Positions 34,633 to 43,388 of a stretch of DNA of 64,000 nucleotides are shown here, piece by piece; position 1 is the first letter of the stretch; each line of letters starts with the position of its first letter. The DNA lies in contig NZ_AZEH01000039.1 in assembly GCF_001436275.1 (NCBI RefSeq), positions 783,368 to 847,367 on the forward strand. The letters are read 5' to 3'. The notes under the pieces are model-generated. The model had not been told where the DNA came from, searched no databases, and saw only the letters and a program-made list of their open reading frames with translations. The position numbers were made by a program, and so were the translations under genes. Origin of the DNA: Liquorilactobacillus oeni DSM 19972. GTDB lineage: Bacteria; Bacillota; Bacilli; Lactobacillales; Lactobacillaceae.

Positions 34633-35601
34633 ATGAAAGATTATTATCAAGCAATCAACTGGAATAAACTGGAAGATCAAATCGATAAAGCTACTTGGGA
34701 AAAATTAACAGAACAATTTTGGCTGGATACGAGGATCCCCCTTTCAAATGATCTTTCTGATTGGCGTAAATTTGCTCCAGCAGACAAAAAAGTAGTTGAA
34801 CGTGTCTTTGGCGGTTTGACTTTACTGGACACTGTCCAATCTGAAGACGGGATGGATTCCCTCATGAAAGATATCCGTACTCAGCATGAACGAGCAGTGC
34901 TGAATAACATTCAATTTATGGAATCCGTCCATGCTAAAAGCTACTCTTCAATTTTTTCAACGTTGAACACTCCTAAAGAGATCGAAGAAATTTTTGAATG
35001 GACTCATACTAATAAGTATTTACAGTACAAAGCTCAAAAAATTGATAGCATCTACCATGAGGGCACTCCTCTTGAAAAAAAAGTTGCTTCTGTTTTCCTA
35101 GAAACGTTCCTGTTTTATTCTGGCTTCTACACTCCCTTATACTGGCTAGGACACAATAAACTGGCAAATGTTGCCGAAATCATCAAGTTGATTTTGCGTG
35201 ATGAATCTGTCCATGGAACCTACATTGGTTACAAATTCCAGTTAGGTTTTCGTGAAGCGGATAAAAAAGAACAGGAAAAGTTGTCTTCTTGGATCTACGA
35301 CTTGCTCTACGACCTCTACAATAACGAAGAAAAATATACACATTACCTTTATGATGAAGTCGGCTGGGCTGAAAAAGTATTAACCTTTCTGCGTTATAAT
35401 GCGAATAAAGCCTTAATGAACCTCGGTCTAGATCCGCTTTTCCCCGATACCGCTGAAGATGTTGACCCAGTCGTAATGAATGGAATTTCGACAACAACTT
35501 CAAATCACGATTTCTTTTCACAGGTCGGTAATGGCTATCTTCTTGGCGATGTGGAAGCAATGTCAGACGAAGACTACAATATTGGACTTAACACTAAGTA
35601 A
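34633..35601 (+). CDS. nrdF: Class Ib ribonucleotide reductase, small subunit NrdF
   Basis: NrdF holds the dimetal (Mn or Fe) centre and tyrosyl radical. The 322-residue protein has the metal ligands in LTLLDTVQSEDG (Asp), NIQFMESVHAKSYSSIF (Glu and His, about residues 95-111) and LILRDESVHGTYIGYKF (Glu and His, about 187-203). Its start has AAGGAG about 8 nt upstream. It forms nrdEF with nrdE, closed by a strong terminator at 35618-35674. Its flavodoxin-like activator NrdI is not in this window. Confidence 0.98.
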   Translation: MKDYYQAINWNKLEDQIDKATWEKLTEQFWLDTRIPLSNDLSDWRKFAPADKKVVERVFGGLTLLDTVQSEDGMDSLMKDIRTQHERAVLNNIQFMESVHAKSYSSIFSTLNTPKEIEEIFEWTHTNKYLQYKAQKIDSIYHEGTPLEKKVASVFLETFLFYSGFYTPLYWLGHNKLANVAEIIKLILRDESVHGTYIGYKFQLGFREADKKEQEKLSSWIYDLLYDLYNNEEKYTHYLYDEVGWAEKVLTFLRYNANKALMNLGLDPLFPDTAEDVDPVVMNGISTTTSNHDFFSQVGNGYLLGDVEAMSDEDYNIGLNTK

Positions 35602-35617
35602 TATTTTTTCTATAAAT

Positions 35618-35674
35618 AAAAACTTCCTTTGGATATTCCCAAGCAACCCGAGAGTATCCAAAAGAAGTTTTTTT
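35618..35674. terminator. Bidirectional terminator between nrdF and mprF
   Basis: AAAAACTTC and GAAGTTTTT form the outer stem, TTTGGATA and TATCCAAAA the inner one, around a loop of about 19 nt. It serves the converging nrdF and mprF genes. Confidence 0.92.
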
Positions 35675-35681
35675 CGAATTT

Positions 35682-38267
35682 TTATTTAAAAAAATGTGCA
35701 ATCATCAAACTGAACTTTCTATGTTCATCAACAGCATGTTGATTAACTACACTTGCTAACTGCAGCATTGTTACCAAAACAGAGTTACGCTTACGATAGG
35801 CAGTATATTTAGAATGCCATTCAGTTACGTATTTATTCTTGTATGAACGCAGCCCACGAAAGCCATAAAAGTGATAACCATATTCATATATTAGATGTGC
35901 TGCCCTTTCTTCAATAAAACTATATTCTGAGCGGCCAACGTTAGATAATGGTGCCATTCCCATATTAAAAAACTCGTAGCCATTTTTTTGACCATATTCG
36001 AAAAGGCTAATAAAAATTTTATCCATTATTCCAGATGGTGCACTTTTCTTATGCCTCATCAAATCAACTGATAGAATCTTTTTCCCCCCGGAAGGCATTA
36101 AGGATGCAAAAGCCACTGTATTTTGCTTAGAATCACGCACTATAGCCACAGGTGCCCGATTTAAATAGTCTTCGTCAAAAAAACCCAGAGAAAAGCCCTT
36201 CTCGTCTTGAGAACCCAACCAACTATCAGAAATTATTTTCAGTTCATTCATCTGCCTTTGTGAAAATGGCGGCTTTATTAACGAAAAACTATAACCTTCA
36301 CGCTTAAATTTATTTATCAAAGCCCGTTGTGCCCTTTGCTTCTTACCCTTTAAGGTAAATTCAGAAAGTTTTACATAACCTTCCTCTCCCGTTTTTATAA
36401 AGTCAAAACCAAGTTCATGAAGCATCAGGGTCATTTCACTATTAATCTCGTAAAACACCAGCTGATAGCCTGCTTGGTCTGCTTCCTTCATAAACTGTGA
36501 AACGGCCTCTCGTAAAAAGGTTCGGTCTCCAACGGGTTCACCCATTACAATTAATTTATCGGCTTTTTTACGGTACATGAAAAATAATTTGTCCTTGCCA
36601 GCAGATTGAAAAAAATAAATACTCTTATCTCTTAAATATGCTAAATGACTAGTTTCATTACCCGCGAAGCACTCAATTATTGCTTGAATTCTTTTTTCAG
36701 GAAACTCTTCTTCTTCGAATGAAATTTCCCCGGAAAGATATCTATGGATCAGGAATAAGACTAGGGCTGCAATTACAAGGCCTAAAAATCCAGATAACCA
36801 TACCTTTTCTGAAGGAAACAAAAGCGCATCAGGAACTGCATGATGAATAGTATATTGCGGTGAATTAATTGCTCCCACTATTGAGTAGAGAATGAAACTC
36901 CCAACAAACAAACTACCGTCAAAACAAGCTTTTCCAAAGGAATAGGCAAATTGTTTTCGATACAGTTCCTTTCGTGAAAGAAAGACAATCATCATAATGA
37001 TAAAAAGAAAGCAGACCATTCCAAGGGAAAAATTACGCCAAAGTGTATTAATGATTCCTACCAAAAGTATCATGAGCGTCGGCCAATATGCCCTTTTAAC
37101 TTTTGCTTCAATTCCACGAGCGATCCCGATCAATAAGAAAGCAAAAATTACACTAGATATTTGATTGAGAAAGAAAAAGGTATACGGATACAACTTTACA
37201 AAAATTGAATTGCTAAAAGCAAAATTAGGAACAGTAGACTCTAACAGCATGACGATTCCAGAAACGTATAAAAATAATGTCAGAATACCATGTGCTGCTT
37301 TATGCAGAATTGTTCCAGGAATTCCATCAAGAAAGTTATCAATTTTACGTCCAGTTTCGTGAATAAATAGTACAACTCCGACTGTAAAAGGTAATATGTA
37401 GTAAAAAATGCGGAAAAACAGCAGCCAGACAACCCCTGTTTCATCAAGAACGCCTAAATTTGCCAGACCGATAAGCATGAAAACGTCAAAAGATCCCAAG
37501 CCACCTGGAACCATAGAGATTACACCAATGATCGAAGCAATTACGTAAAGAACAAAGACCGCAAGATAATCCACATTAATGCCCATTGAAAAACCAATAA
37601 ATAAGAAAAAGCCTGCTGCTGCACTCCACTCCAATGTCGATCCAGTTACTAAGGCAACTTCCTTTTTTAAAGAAAGATCTTTGAAAAAAGAAGAATCTTT
37701 AAAATGGGTAAGTATAAGAAGAAGCGGAAAATAAAGTGCTCCTCCAAAAAGCCAAATACTATACTGCTTAAACTGGACAGCCACACCAAAACCAAATAAA
37801 ACAGCTAATGCTGCCAAACAGCAAACAGATAATCCAGACAGCAAAAATAAAGCAATTTTAGAAATTGCAAAAATAACCTGCTTCTTGGATGAAGAACGAT
37901 TATAAAAGTTGGCACGTAAGGTAGCTCCTAAAAAGCCTCCAAAACCAGCAAGGTTTGTAAAAGTATTTGTAATCCATCCACTGCGAAGAATATAGCGACC
38001 AGAGTAATTTGCAGGAAGAAAAGAAACAAGCACAAAATCATACGTTAACATTGGAACTACAGCAATAAATCCTAATACCGTCATTAACAAAATTCCCGTT
38101 ACAGACTGTCCAGTGATACTTTCCTTGACGCTTTCCCAAGACATACTCTTAAAAATTCTGCCCAATTCAAAAAAGATAAACGTCAGGACAGAAAGTACAA
38201 ATAACAACTTGATCATAGTAATTTTTCTGTCAACAAACGCTGTAAAGTTTTTAAATTTTCTCTTCAT
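35682..38267 (-). CDS. mprF: Phosphatidylglycerol lysyltransferase MprF
   Basis: MprF makes lysyl-phosphatidylglycerol from lysyl-tRNA and flips it outward, lowering the negative surface charge and giving resistance to cationic peptides. I start at ATG 38267 (MKRKFKNFTAF, 861 residues), 9 nt after AAGG. The N-terminal two thirds hold about 14 membrane helices (flippase domain, about residues 10-510; with the VPGGLGSFDVFMLIGL motif). The C-terminal soluble domain (about 530-861, DUF2156) has the GNAT-like motifs FFMYRKKADKLIVMGEP and EFFNMGMAPLSNVG. It is a single-gene unit. Specificity for Lys rather than Ala is inferred from family and context, not seen. Confidence 0.95.
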   Translation of the reverse strand: MKRKFKNFTAFVDRKITMIKLLFVLSVLTFIFFELGRIFKSMSWESVKESITGQSVTGILLMTVLGFIAVVPMLTYDFVLVSFLPANYSGRYILRSGWITNTFTNLAGFGGFLGATLRANFYNRSSSKKQVIFAISKIALFLLSGLSVCCLAALAVLFGFGVAVQFKQYSIWLFGGALYFPLLLILTHFKDSSFFKDLSLKKEVALVTGSTLEWSAAAGFFLFIGFSMGINVDYLAVFVLYVIASIIGVISMVPGGLGSFDVFMLIGLANLGVLDETGVVWLLFFRIFYYILPFTVGVVLFIHETGRKIDNFLDGIPGTILHKAAHGILTLFLYVSGIVMLLESTVPNFAFSNSIFVKLYPYTFFFLNQISSVIFAFLLIGIARGIEAKVKRAYWPTLMILLVGIINTLWRNFSLGMVCFLFIIMMIVFLSRKELYRKQFAYSFGKACFDGSLFVGSFILYSIVGAINSPQYTIHHAVPDALLFPSEKVWLSGFLGLVIAALVLFLIHRYLSGEISFEEEEFPEKRIQAIIECFAGNETSHLAYLRDKSIYFFQSAGKDKLFFMYRKKADKLIVMGEPVGDRTFLREAVSQFMKEADQAGYQLVFYEINSEMTLMLHELGFDFIKTGEEGYVKLSEFTLKGKKQRAQRALINKFKREGYSFSLIKPPFSQRQMNELKIISDSWLGSQDEKGFSLGFFDEDYLNRAPVAIVRDSKQNTVAFASLMPSGGKKILSVDLMRHKKSAPSGIMDKIFISLFEYGQKNGYEFFNMGMAPLSNVGRSEYSFIEERAAHLIYEYGYHFYGFRGLRSYKNKYVTEWHSKYTAYRKRNSVLVTMLQLASVVNQHAVDEHRKFSLMIAHFFK

Positions 38268-38432
38268 AAAACCCCGCCTTAAAAACATTCCTATCTATAA
38301 ATACCGCTCGACTTCAATACTAACACGGATGTACTAATTATAATAATTTCTTTTGCAGAACATTTTAAATTTTTGAGAATCCATTCTGATTCCTTTTCAA
38401 AATTCCAAAAGATCAAAATGACTAGTTTGGAT

Positions 38433-38484
38433 AAAAAAAACCTAGCTTAAAATGACTGAACTTAATCAGCTCCTTAAACTAGGT
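38433..38484 (-). terminator. Terminator after rplL
   Basis: On the minus strand CCTAGTTTAA pairs with TTAAGCTAGG, with an inner stem CTGA/TCAG, followed by eight T. Confidence 0.9.
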
Positions 38485-38522
38485 CGCATTTCAACTATTT
38501 TATAACCTTTAAGTAATTCAAA

Positions 38523-38891
38523 CTACTTAAGAGTAATGACTCCACCAACAGCTTCAAGTTTAGCCTTGATGTCTTCAGCCTCGTCCTTTGTTGCACCTTC
38601 CTTAATAACAGAAGGAACATTATCAACCAAGCCCTTAGCATCCTTCAAACCAAGACCAGTGATTTCACGAACAGCCTTGATTGCTTTAATCTTCTGATCA
38701 CCTGATTCTGTTAATTCAACATCAAATGAGTCTTTTTCTGCAGCAGCTTCGCCAGCACCTGCACCTGCAGCAGCAACTGGAGCAGCTGCAGAAACACCAA
38801 ATTCATCTTCGATAGCTTTAACCAAAGCATTTAATTCAAGAATGCTAGCATCTTTTAAATCAGCAATAATTTTGTCTGTATCTAATGCCAT
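38523..38891 (-). CDS. rplL: 50S ribosomal protein L7/L12
   Basis: L7/L12 forms the ribosomal stalk that recruits translation GTPases. The 122-residue protein has an N-terminal dimerisation domain (about residues 1-35), an Ala/Gly-rich hinge ([17 protein letters not shown]) and the C-terminal domain ([20 protein letters not shown], about 68-87) that contacts factors. It is cotranscribed with rplJ, 44 bp upstream, and ends in a strong terminator. Confidence 0.99.
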   Translation of the reverse strand: MALDTDKIIADLKDASILELNALVKAIEDEFGVSAAAPVAAAGAGAGEAAAEKDSFDVELTESGDQKIKAIKAVREITGLGLKDAKGLVDNVPSVIKEGATKDEAEDIKAKLEAVGGVITLK

Positions 38892-38935
38892 TGTAATATC
38901 CTCCGTGTATAAATATTTTTTTATTTTATAAAACC

Positions 38936-39439
38936 TTATGCAGCATCGTCATCTTTGCTGTCTGCAACGGCCTTAACCGCATATGCAACATTGCGGACTG
39001 GAGCTTGCAAGACAGAAAGTAACATTGAAAGCAAACCTTCGCGATTTGGCAGCTTCGAAAGAGCTGTGATTTCTTCCAAGGAAGCAACCTTGCCTTCAAT
39101 CATACCGCCCTTAATCTTCAATGCATCGATGTCTTTAGCAAATTTTGCTAAGATACGCGCTGGAGCAACAACATCTTCTTTTGAAAATGCAACTGCAGTA
39201 GGACCTGCAAATGTATCGTCTAAACCTTCATAACCAGCTTTGTCAGCGGCACGCTTCAGATACGTATTTTTAATAACACGTAATTCCACGCCGGCATCAC
39301 GTAATTCCTTACGCAAAGCAGTTACTTCTTCAACTGTAACACCACGATAGTCAACAACTACACATGCAACAGCTGAATTGAATTTTTCTAATACTTCATC
39401 AACAACTGCAGCTTTTTTTGCAACAATTTCTTTATTCAT
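38936..39439 (-). CDS. rplJ: 50S ribosomal protein L10
   Basis: L10 anchors L7/L12 dimers on the ribosome and represses its own mRNA as the L10-(L12) complex. I start at ATG 39439 ([20 protein letters not shown], 167 residues) with GGGAGGTG about 6 nt upstream; the longer frame to 39526 runs through the leader RNA. The globular domain ([13 protein letters not shown], about 54-66) and the C-terminal helix that carries L12 are present. It lies behind the L10 leader and its promoter and is followed by rplL. Confidence 0.98.
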   Translation of the reverse strand: MNKEIVAKKAAVVDEVLEKFNSAVACVVVDYRGVTVEEVTALRKELRDAGVELRVIKNTYLKRAADKAGYEGLDDTFAGPTAVAFSKEDVVAPARILAKFAKDIDALKIKGGMIEGKVASLEEITALSKLPNREGLLSMLLSVLQAPVRNVAYAVKAVADSKDDDAA

Positions 39440-39469
39440 TTGATTCACCTCCCAGTCAGTGTCAGGGTT

Positions 39470-39582
39470 TAAAAAAACCCTATGTCCACCAAGACATAGA
39501 GAAAGTTTTAAAGTAAAATTATTCACTCAAATTCCTCGCCAGGTAATATTAAGGCATTTGCCGCCTGAGTCTTAGGTAGAAT
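39470..39582 (-). ncRNA. L10 leader RNA with attenuator
   Basis: On the minus strand the leader has the Firmicute L10 leader pattern: CCTAAGACTCAGGCGGC, AAATGCCTTAATATTACC, TGGCGAGGAAT, then an intrinsic terminator, CTATGTC-TTGGTG-GACATAG followed by GG and seven T. Binding of L10-L12 to the first part is known to favour termination in this family. The terminator at 39471-39499 would stop transcription before rplJ. The match is by eye. Confidence 0.85.
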
Positions 39583-39605
39583 CATTTTCAAAATTGACCT
39601 TATTT

Positions 39606-39634
39606 AATTTATCACATTGATCAACTAACGTCAA
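39606..39634 (-). promoter_or_regulatory. rplJL promoter
   Basis: On the minus strand TTGACG (39629-39634) and TAAATT (39606-39611) are spaced by 17 bp. It sits just upstream of the L10 leader and downstream of rplA. Confidence 0.7.
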
Positions 39635-39648
39635 CCTTTGCTTTTTAA

Positions 39649-40338
39649 CTAAAGTGCAGCGCTGTCAAGAACAACACTTGGACCAAATGTTGAAGCAACA
39701 GAAACATGTTCAATATATTGTCCCTTAACTGAAGCAGGACGTGCCTTAGCAATAATATCTTGAATTGTTTTAAAGTTTTCTGTAAGTGCTTCTGTAGAAA
39801 AAGAAACTTTTCCTAGTGGGACATGCACATTACCAGCTTTATCTGTACGATATGTGACTTTACCAGCCTTAGATTCAGAGACAGCCTTCGTAACATCCAT
39901 TGTAACTGTTCCAGTCTTAGGGTTTGGCATTAAACCCTTAGGTCCTAAAACACGACCTAAGCGTCCAACTTGAGCCATCATATCTGGCGTTGCAATTGCA
40001 ACATCAAAGTCTAGCCAGCCATCTGTAATCTTTTGTACTAAATCATCATCCCCAACAAAGTCAGCACCAGCTTCTTTAGCATCTTTTGCTTTCTGTCCCT
40101 TTGCAAAGACAATTACAGTTTGTTCTTTACCAGTTCCGTTTGGCAAAACAACAGCTCCACGCAACTGTTGATCAGCTTGTTTTGTATCAAGGTTCAAATG
40201 ATAAGCAACTTCAACTGTTGCATCAAAACTTGCAAAATCAATTTTCTTAACTAAAGCTAATGCTGCTTCAGCATCATATGTTTTTCCGGCTTCAACTTGT
40301 TTAGAAGCCTCAATATATTTTTTACTTTTTTTAGCCAT
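39649..40338 (-). CDS. rplA: 50S ribosomal protein L1
   Basis: L1 forms the mobile stalk at the ribosomal E site and represses its own operon by binding an mRNA mimic of its rRNA site. I start at ATG 40338 ([19 protein letters not shown], 229 residues) with AGGAGG 8 nt upstream. The family signature [25 protein letters not shown] (about residues 122-146) is present. It is cotranscribed with rplK. An L1-operator-like motif lies immediately upstream at 40362-40388. Confidence 0.98.
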   Translation of the reverse strand: MAKKSKKYIEASKQVEAGKTYDAEAALALVKKIDFASFDATVEVAYHLNLDTKQADQQLRGAVVLPNGTGKEQTVIVFAKGQKAKDAKEAGADFVGDDDLVQKITDGWLDFDVAIATPDMMAQVGRLGRVLGPKGLMPNPKTGTVTMDVTKAVSESKAGKVTYRTDKAGNVHVPLGKVSFSTEALTENFKTIQDIIAKARPASVKGQYIEHVSVASTFGPSVVLDSAAL

Positions 40339-40361
40339 TTGTGTTTTCCTCCTTGCAATAT

Positions 40362-40388
40362 GTGGTGAAACGGATATACCTCCCACTT
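40362..40388 (-). promoter_or_regulatory. L1-operator-like motif in the rplA leader
   Basis: On the minus strand the mRNA reads AAGTGGGAGGTATATCCGTT then TCACCACA: the ends GTGG and CCAC pair, with the GGGAGG run on the 5' side. This recalls the L1-binding part of 23S rRNA, GGUGGGAGG...ACCACC. It lies directly upstream of the rplA ribosome site. Confidence 0.6.
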
Positions 40389-40441
40389 GGTACATTCATT
40401 TTCATAAAGTACCCGACTGAGAAGCACGGAATAGGAAAAGC

Positions 40442-40867
40442 CTAGTCTTTTACGACAAAGCCCATGCTTCGTGCAGTACCTTCAATCATGCGCATTGCAG
40501 CCTCAACATCTGCAGCGTTTAGATCTTGCATTTTTGTTTCAGCGATTTCTTTAACTTGAGCTGTAGTAACTGTTGCAACCTTGTTAGTATTAGGTTCGCC
40601 GGAACCATGTTCAACACCAGCAGCCTTTTTCAATAAAACAGCAGCAGGTGGTGTCTTTGTAACAAAATCGAATGAACGATCTTCATAGACTGAAATCACT
40701 ACTGGAATCAACATTCCAGCTTGATCAGCTGTACGTGCATTGAATTCCTTAGTAAAGCCCATAATATTAATTCCTGCTTGGCCCAACGCTGGTCCAACTG
40801 GAGGAGCCGGTGTTGCCTTTCCTGCAGGTATCTGTAATTTAACAACATTGATTACTTTTTTAGCCAC
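40442..40867 (-). CDS. rplK: 50S ribosomal protein L11
   Basis: L11 is part of the GTPase-associated centre and needed for stringent response signalling by RelA. The 141-residue protein starts at GTG 40867 with AAGGAGG 8 nt upstream. Its N-terminal domain has the proline-rich [20 protein letters not shown] (about residues 10-29), and the C-terminal rRNA-binding domain ends with [13 protein letters not shown]. It is the first gene of the rplK-rplA operon, with its own promoter. Confidence 0.99.
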   Translation of the reverse strand: MAKKVINVVKLQIPAGKATPAPPVGPALGQAGINIMGFTKEFNARTADQAGMLIPVVISVYEDRSFDFVTKTPPAAVLLKKAAGVEHGSGEPNTNKVATVTTAQVKEIAETKMQDLNAADVEAAMRMIEGTARSMGFVVKD

Positions 40868-40892
40868 GGTACATACCTCCTTAAAGTCCGTG

Positions 40893-40929
40893 TGTGGTAC
40901 GGATGGTCAGCTTATTTGACCTCCCACTT
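40893..40929 (-). promoter_or_regulatory. L1-operator-like motif in the rplK leader
   Basis: On the minus strand the mRNA has AAGTGGGAGGTC, a short stem-loop, then ACCATCCGTACCACAC. As at 40362-40388, GTGG and CCAC close the motif and GGGAGGT and ATCCGT are shared. The two copies are 500 bp apart, one ahead of each gene. Confidence 0.6.
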
Positions 40930-40945
40930 ATATGCAAAAGCATAC

Positions 40946-40981
40946 TTTTTGAGAATAACACAAATTTTATATCAATGCAAT
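40946..40981 (-). promoter_or_regulatory. rplKA promoter
   Basis: On the minus strand TTGCAT and TATTCT are spaced by 17 bp, about 75 bp upstream of the L1-like motif. A small hairpin (ATGC/GCAT) follows. Confidence 0.6.
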
Positions 40982-40987
40982 AATTTA

Positions 40988-41722
40988 TTAACTGGCCAAG
41001 AAATTTTTGATCGTCTCAAAAATTTCTTGGCTTTCGTGTAATCTGCGATGAGTAGCTTCCCTTCCACTAAAGACTACCTCTTTATACTGCTTCGGATCCT
41101 GTAACAAAAAGCGCAGCGCTTGCGCTGACTTAACAGAAACTTTTCCATCTGAAAAACCATTATCCGTATTTCCAATTATATTTAAAAAACGAATTTCTAC
41201 CGGAATATTACGGCTTTTATGTTTCATTTTTAAAAAGAGCTTCGTCGGATGCAAAAGACCAGCCGATGAAAAAAGAATTGGTTCTATTTTTCCTGTATCT
41301 TTACCTGGCTCTTTATCATTAAAAGGAGCACCTAAATAGACAACCTTTTTAATTCGCGGAACCAAATTACTGTTTTTTAAAGCTGTAAACAAATGCATAA
41401 CACTGACAGCTCCCATGGAATGTGCAATAATACTGATTTGAGATACCTTTTTGTCTTGTTTAAGCAATACAAGTAATTTTTTTAACCACTCACTTTGCTG
41501 TACCACAGTTGCATGGCTATTTAAAAAAATAACTTGAATGGCCGTTCCAACCCGTATCGGTTTTCCCCACAACCATATTTTTCCTCGCAAATTAATAAAT
41601 GCTAAAATACGATTCGAACTTATGCCTTCTTTTTTAAAAAAATGGACCATTCTTGCAAAAGAAAATATATTTCCCGCATAACCGTGAATAAAAAGAATTG
41701 GTTCGCAAATTTCTTTTTTCAT
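40988..41722 (-). CDS. Alpha/beta hydrolase, DUF915 type
   Basis: A 244-residue alpha/beta hydrolase of the DUF915 group common in lactobacilli and staphylococci. The oxyanion region PILFIHGYAGN is at about residues 8-18, the nucleophile elbow AHSMGA (Ser) at about 100-105, the Asp in NTDNGFSDGKVS and the His in EATHRRLHES near the C terminus. It appears soluble with no signal peptide. The substrate (lipid or ester) is unknown. It lies 37 bp downstream of nusG and may be cotranscribed with it. rplK downstream has its own promoter. Confidence 0.85.
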   Translation of the reverse strand: MKKEICEPILFIHGYAGNIFSFARMVHFFKKEGISSNRILAFINLRGKIWLWGKPIRVGTAIQVIFLNSHATVVQQSEWLKKLLVLLKQDKKVSQISIIAHSMGAVSVMHLFTALKNSNLVPRIKKVVYLGAPFNDKEPGKDTGKIEPILFSSAGLLHPTKLFLKMKHKSRNIPVEIRFLNIIGNTDNGFSDGKVSVKSAQALRFLLQDPKQYKEVVFSGREATHRRLHESQEIFETIKNFLAS

Positions 41723-41759
41723 AATCTCACTCTTTTTTCAATCCCGAATAAAAATTGAA

Positions 41760-42311
41760 TTAAATTAGCTTATCAACTTGATCATAATTTAGTTCAGTAG
41801 CAGTTTCGCGCCCAAACATATCAATATTCACTCGCAGCTTCATCTTTTCACGGTCAATTTCAGTAATTTTACCAACAAGACCCGAAAAGGCCCCTTCCAC
41901 TATTTTAACTGATTCACCTACATCTACGTCAAATTCCTTATGGCGTGAACTCATCCCTAATCGACGTAAAATCAGCTCAACTTCTTCGCCTAACAGTGGT
42001 GCAGGCTTGCTTCCAGCCCCATGGGATCCCACAAATCCAGTTACACCCGGAGTATTACGGGCTACATACCAAGAGCGATCAGACATAACCATCTCGACTA
42101 AAACATAACCTGGAAAAGTTTTTTTGCTTTCTACTTTATCCTTGCCTGTTTTTGTTGTTTCATGCTCTTCTTCTTCAGGAACAACTACTCGAAAAATATA
42201 ATCTTCCATTCCCATTGATTGAGCGCGTGATTCTAAATTAGCTTTTACCTTATTCTCATAACCTGAGTAAGTATGCAGAACATACCAGTTTTTTTCCAAT
42301 GACTCGGCCAT
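41760..42311 (-). CDS. nusG: Transcription termination/antitermination factor NusG
   Basis: NusG binds RNA polymerase and affects pausing, termination and coupling with ribosomes. The 183-residue protein has the NGN domain (about residues 1-115; WYVLHTYSGYENKVKANLE, VEMVMSDRSWYVARNTPGVTGFVG) and a C-terminal KOW domain (SVKIVEGAFSGLVGKITEID, about 130-149). The start has AGGAGG 9 nt upstream. An intrinsic terminator lies between secE and nusG, so nusG may be read only by readthrough or from a promoter that I cannot see clearly. Confidence 0.98.
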   Translation of the reverse strand: MAESLEKNWYVLHTYSGYENKVKANLESRAQSMGMEDYIFRVVVPEEEEHETTKTGKDKVESKKTFPGYVLVEMVMSDRSWYVARNTPGVTGFVGSHGAGSKPAPLLGEEVELILRRLGMSSRHKEFDVDVGESVKIVEGAFSGLVGKITEIDREKMKLRVNIDMFGRETATELNYDQVDKLI

Positions 42312-42353
42312 TATTTTGCCTCCTTAAATTAACAAATTAACCGAAAAAACCAA

Positions 42354-42384
42354 AAATAAAAAAACCTCGCTAAAACGAGGTTTT
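42354..42384 (-). terminator. Intrinsic terminator between secE and nusG
   Basis: On the minus strand AAAACCTCG pairs with CGAGGTTTT around a six-base loop, followed by a long T run. It is about 45 bp upstream of the nusG start. The remaining DNA is too short for an obvious promoter. Confidence 0.88.
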
Positions 42385-42461
42385 CCTCACTACAATTCAG
42401 TATATCATAAAAAATTAGCTCTACCACTAAAAATATTCATTTTAAACTCTTACTTATTATT

Positions 42462-42629
42462 TTATGCCAATAGCCCCAGTAATTGTTGAACAGCGAAATC
42501 AACAATTGCAAAGAAAACTGCAAATAAAACAGCCGTTGAAATAACTGTTGTTGTGTCACTGGCGGTTTCTTTTCTTGTCGGCCATCTTGTCTCTTTCATC
42601 GTTTTGATGACACTTCTGAAAAAATTCAC
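42462..42629 (-). CDS. secE: Preprotein translocase subunit SecE
   Basis: SecE is the small membrane subunit that holds the SecYEG channel together. I found this 55-residue protein by translation: GTG start at 42629 with GGGGG 7 nt upstream, then NFFRSVIKTMKETRWPTRKE, the conserved amphipathic helix with the Trp-Pro pair, then one membrane helix (about residues 30-50). The single-helix form is normal in Gram-positive bacteria. It lies between rpmG and nusG as in most Firmicutes. It works with SecA (4876-7239). Confidence 0.95.
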   Translation of the reverse strand: MNFFRSVIKTMKETRWPTRKETASDTTTVISTAVLFAVFFAIVDFAVQQLLGLLA

Positions 42630-42642
42630 CAAAAGTCCCCCT

Positions 42643-42792
42643 CTATCTTGTTTCCTGATGCAGCGTATGTTTATTACAGTACTTACAGAATTTTTTAACT
42701 TGTAGCCGTTTTACTCTATTAGGATTTGCAACTAAAGTATAATTACGAGACCCACAGATCGAACATGCTAACGCAACCTTTTTTTGTGACAT
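42643..42792 (-). CDS. rpmG: 50S ribosomal protein L33
   Basis: L33 is a small protein of the large subunit. I found this 49-residue protein by translation: ATG at 42792, [19 protein letters not shown], ending HQETR. It has two Cys pairs (CSIC, CKYC), so it is the zinc-binding (C+) form; many genomes carry a C- paralogue used when zinc is low. It is the first gene of rpmG-secE(-nusG), about 55 bp downstream of yacP. Confidence 0.95.
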   Translation of the reverse strand: MSQKKVALACSICGSRNYTLVANPNRVKRLQVKKFCKYCNKHTLHQETR

Positions 42793-42847
42793 TTTAATAC
42801 TCCTCAGTCATTATCAGAAATAACTCTACCATGCACCAGTCAAACTG

Positions 42848-43387
42848 TCAATTATCATCATTTTCATTTTTTGCAAGATGGTCTCGCAACTGTGACAGTT
42901 TCTCCAACTGCTTTTTATTCCATGGTAATCTTCTTACCAATACTTCATCCTGATATTTTTTTGTTTGCCGCTGAATTTCTTTATCAGCTCGTTTAATATC
43001 TTGATAAAGTTCCCAAGCAGGAATCCGCAATGCACCTTGCGAGAAAATAGTCCACTGTTCAGCTTGATCACTTGTAGCGACAGTTACTTGGGTTAATCTG
43101 TTTTGCATTTTCTTTGCCATTGATTCAATATGTGTATCAGCTGTTTCGTCTTCAGCAGTCCAAATAACCTTCAACCCATATTGCTGATAATTTTTACTTA
43201 AGCCGGGAACATACATTGCATCAAAAACTACAATTATTTGATAATCACGTTGTTTACGATAATTAGACAAAATCTGCAGTAATTGATCACGAGCTTCTTC
43301 CAAGCGGCCGGAAAGTTTTAATTTATTAAGCTTAGGCCAATTTCCAATCATATTATATGCATCAACAATAAGGATGTTCTTCTTCAT
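42848..43387 (-). CDS. yacP: NYN domain ribonuclease-like protein YacP (Rae1 type)
   Basis: A 179-residue protein of the YacP/Rae1 family, a PIN-like NYN nuclease. In Bacillus, Rae1 cuts mRNA in the ribosomal A site. The motifs ILIVDAYNMIGNWP (about residues 5-18), IIVVFDAMYVPG (about 51-62), ADTHIESMAKK and VTVATSDQAEQW carry the acidic residues. The start has AAGGAG 8 nt upstream, inside the 3' end of rlmB. Function is inferred from the family. Confidence 0.93.
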   Translation of the reverse strand: MKKNILIVDAYNMIGNWPKLNKLKLSGRLEEARDQLLQILSNYRKQRDYQIIVVFDAMYVPGLSKNYQQYGLKVIWTAEDETADTHIESMAKKMQNRLTQVTVATSDQAEQWTIFSQGALRIPAWELYQDIKRADKEIQRQTKKYQDEVLVRRLPWNKKQLEKLSQLRDHLAKNENDDN

Positions 43388-43388
43388 G

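Noticed and set aside
38961..39526. A longer L10 starting at 39526
   Set aside because: The added 29 residues come from the L10 leader RNA and the attenuator hairpin.
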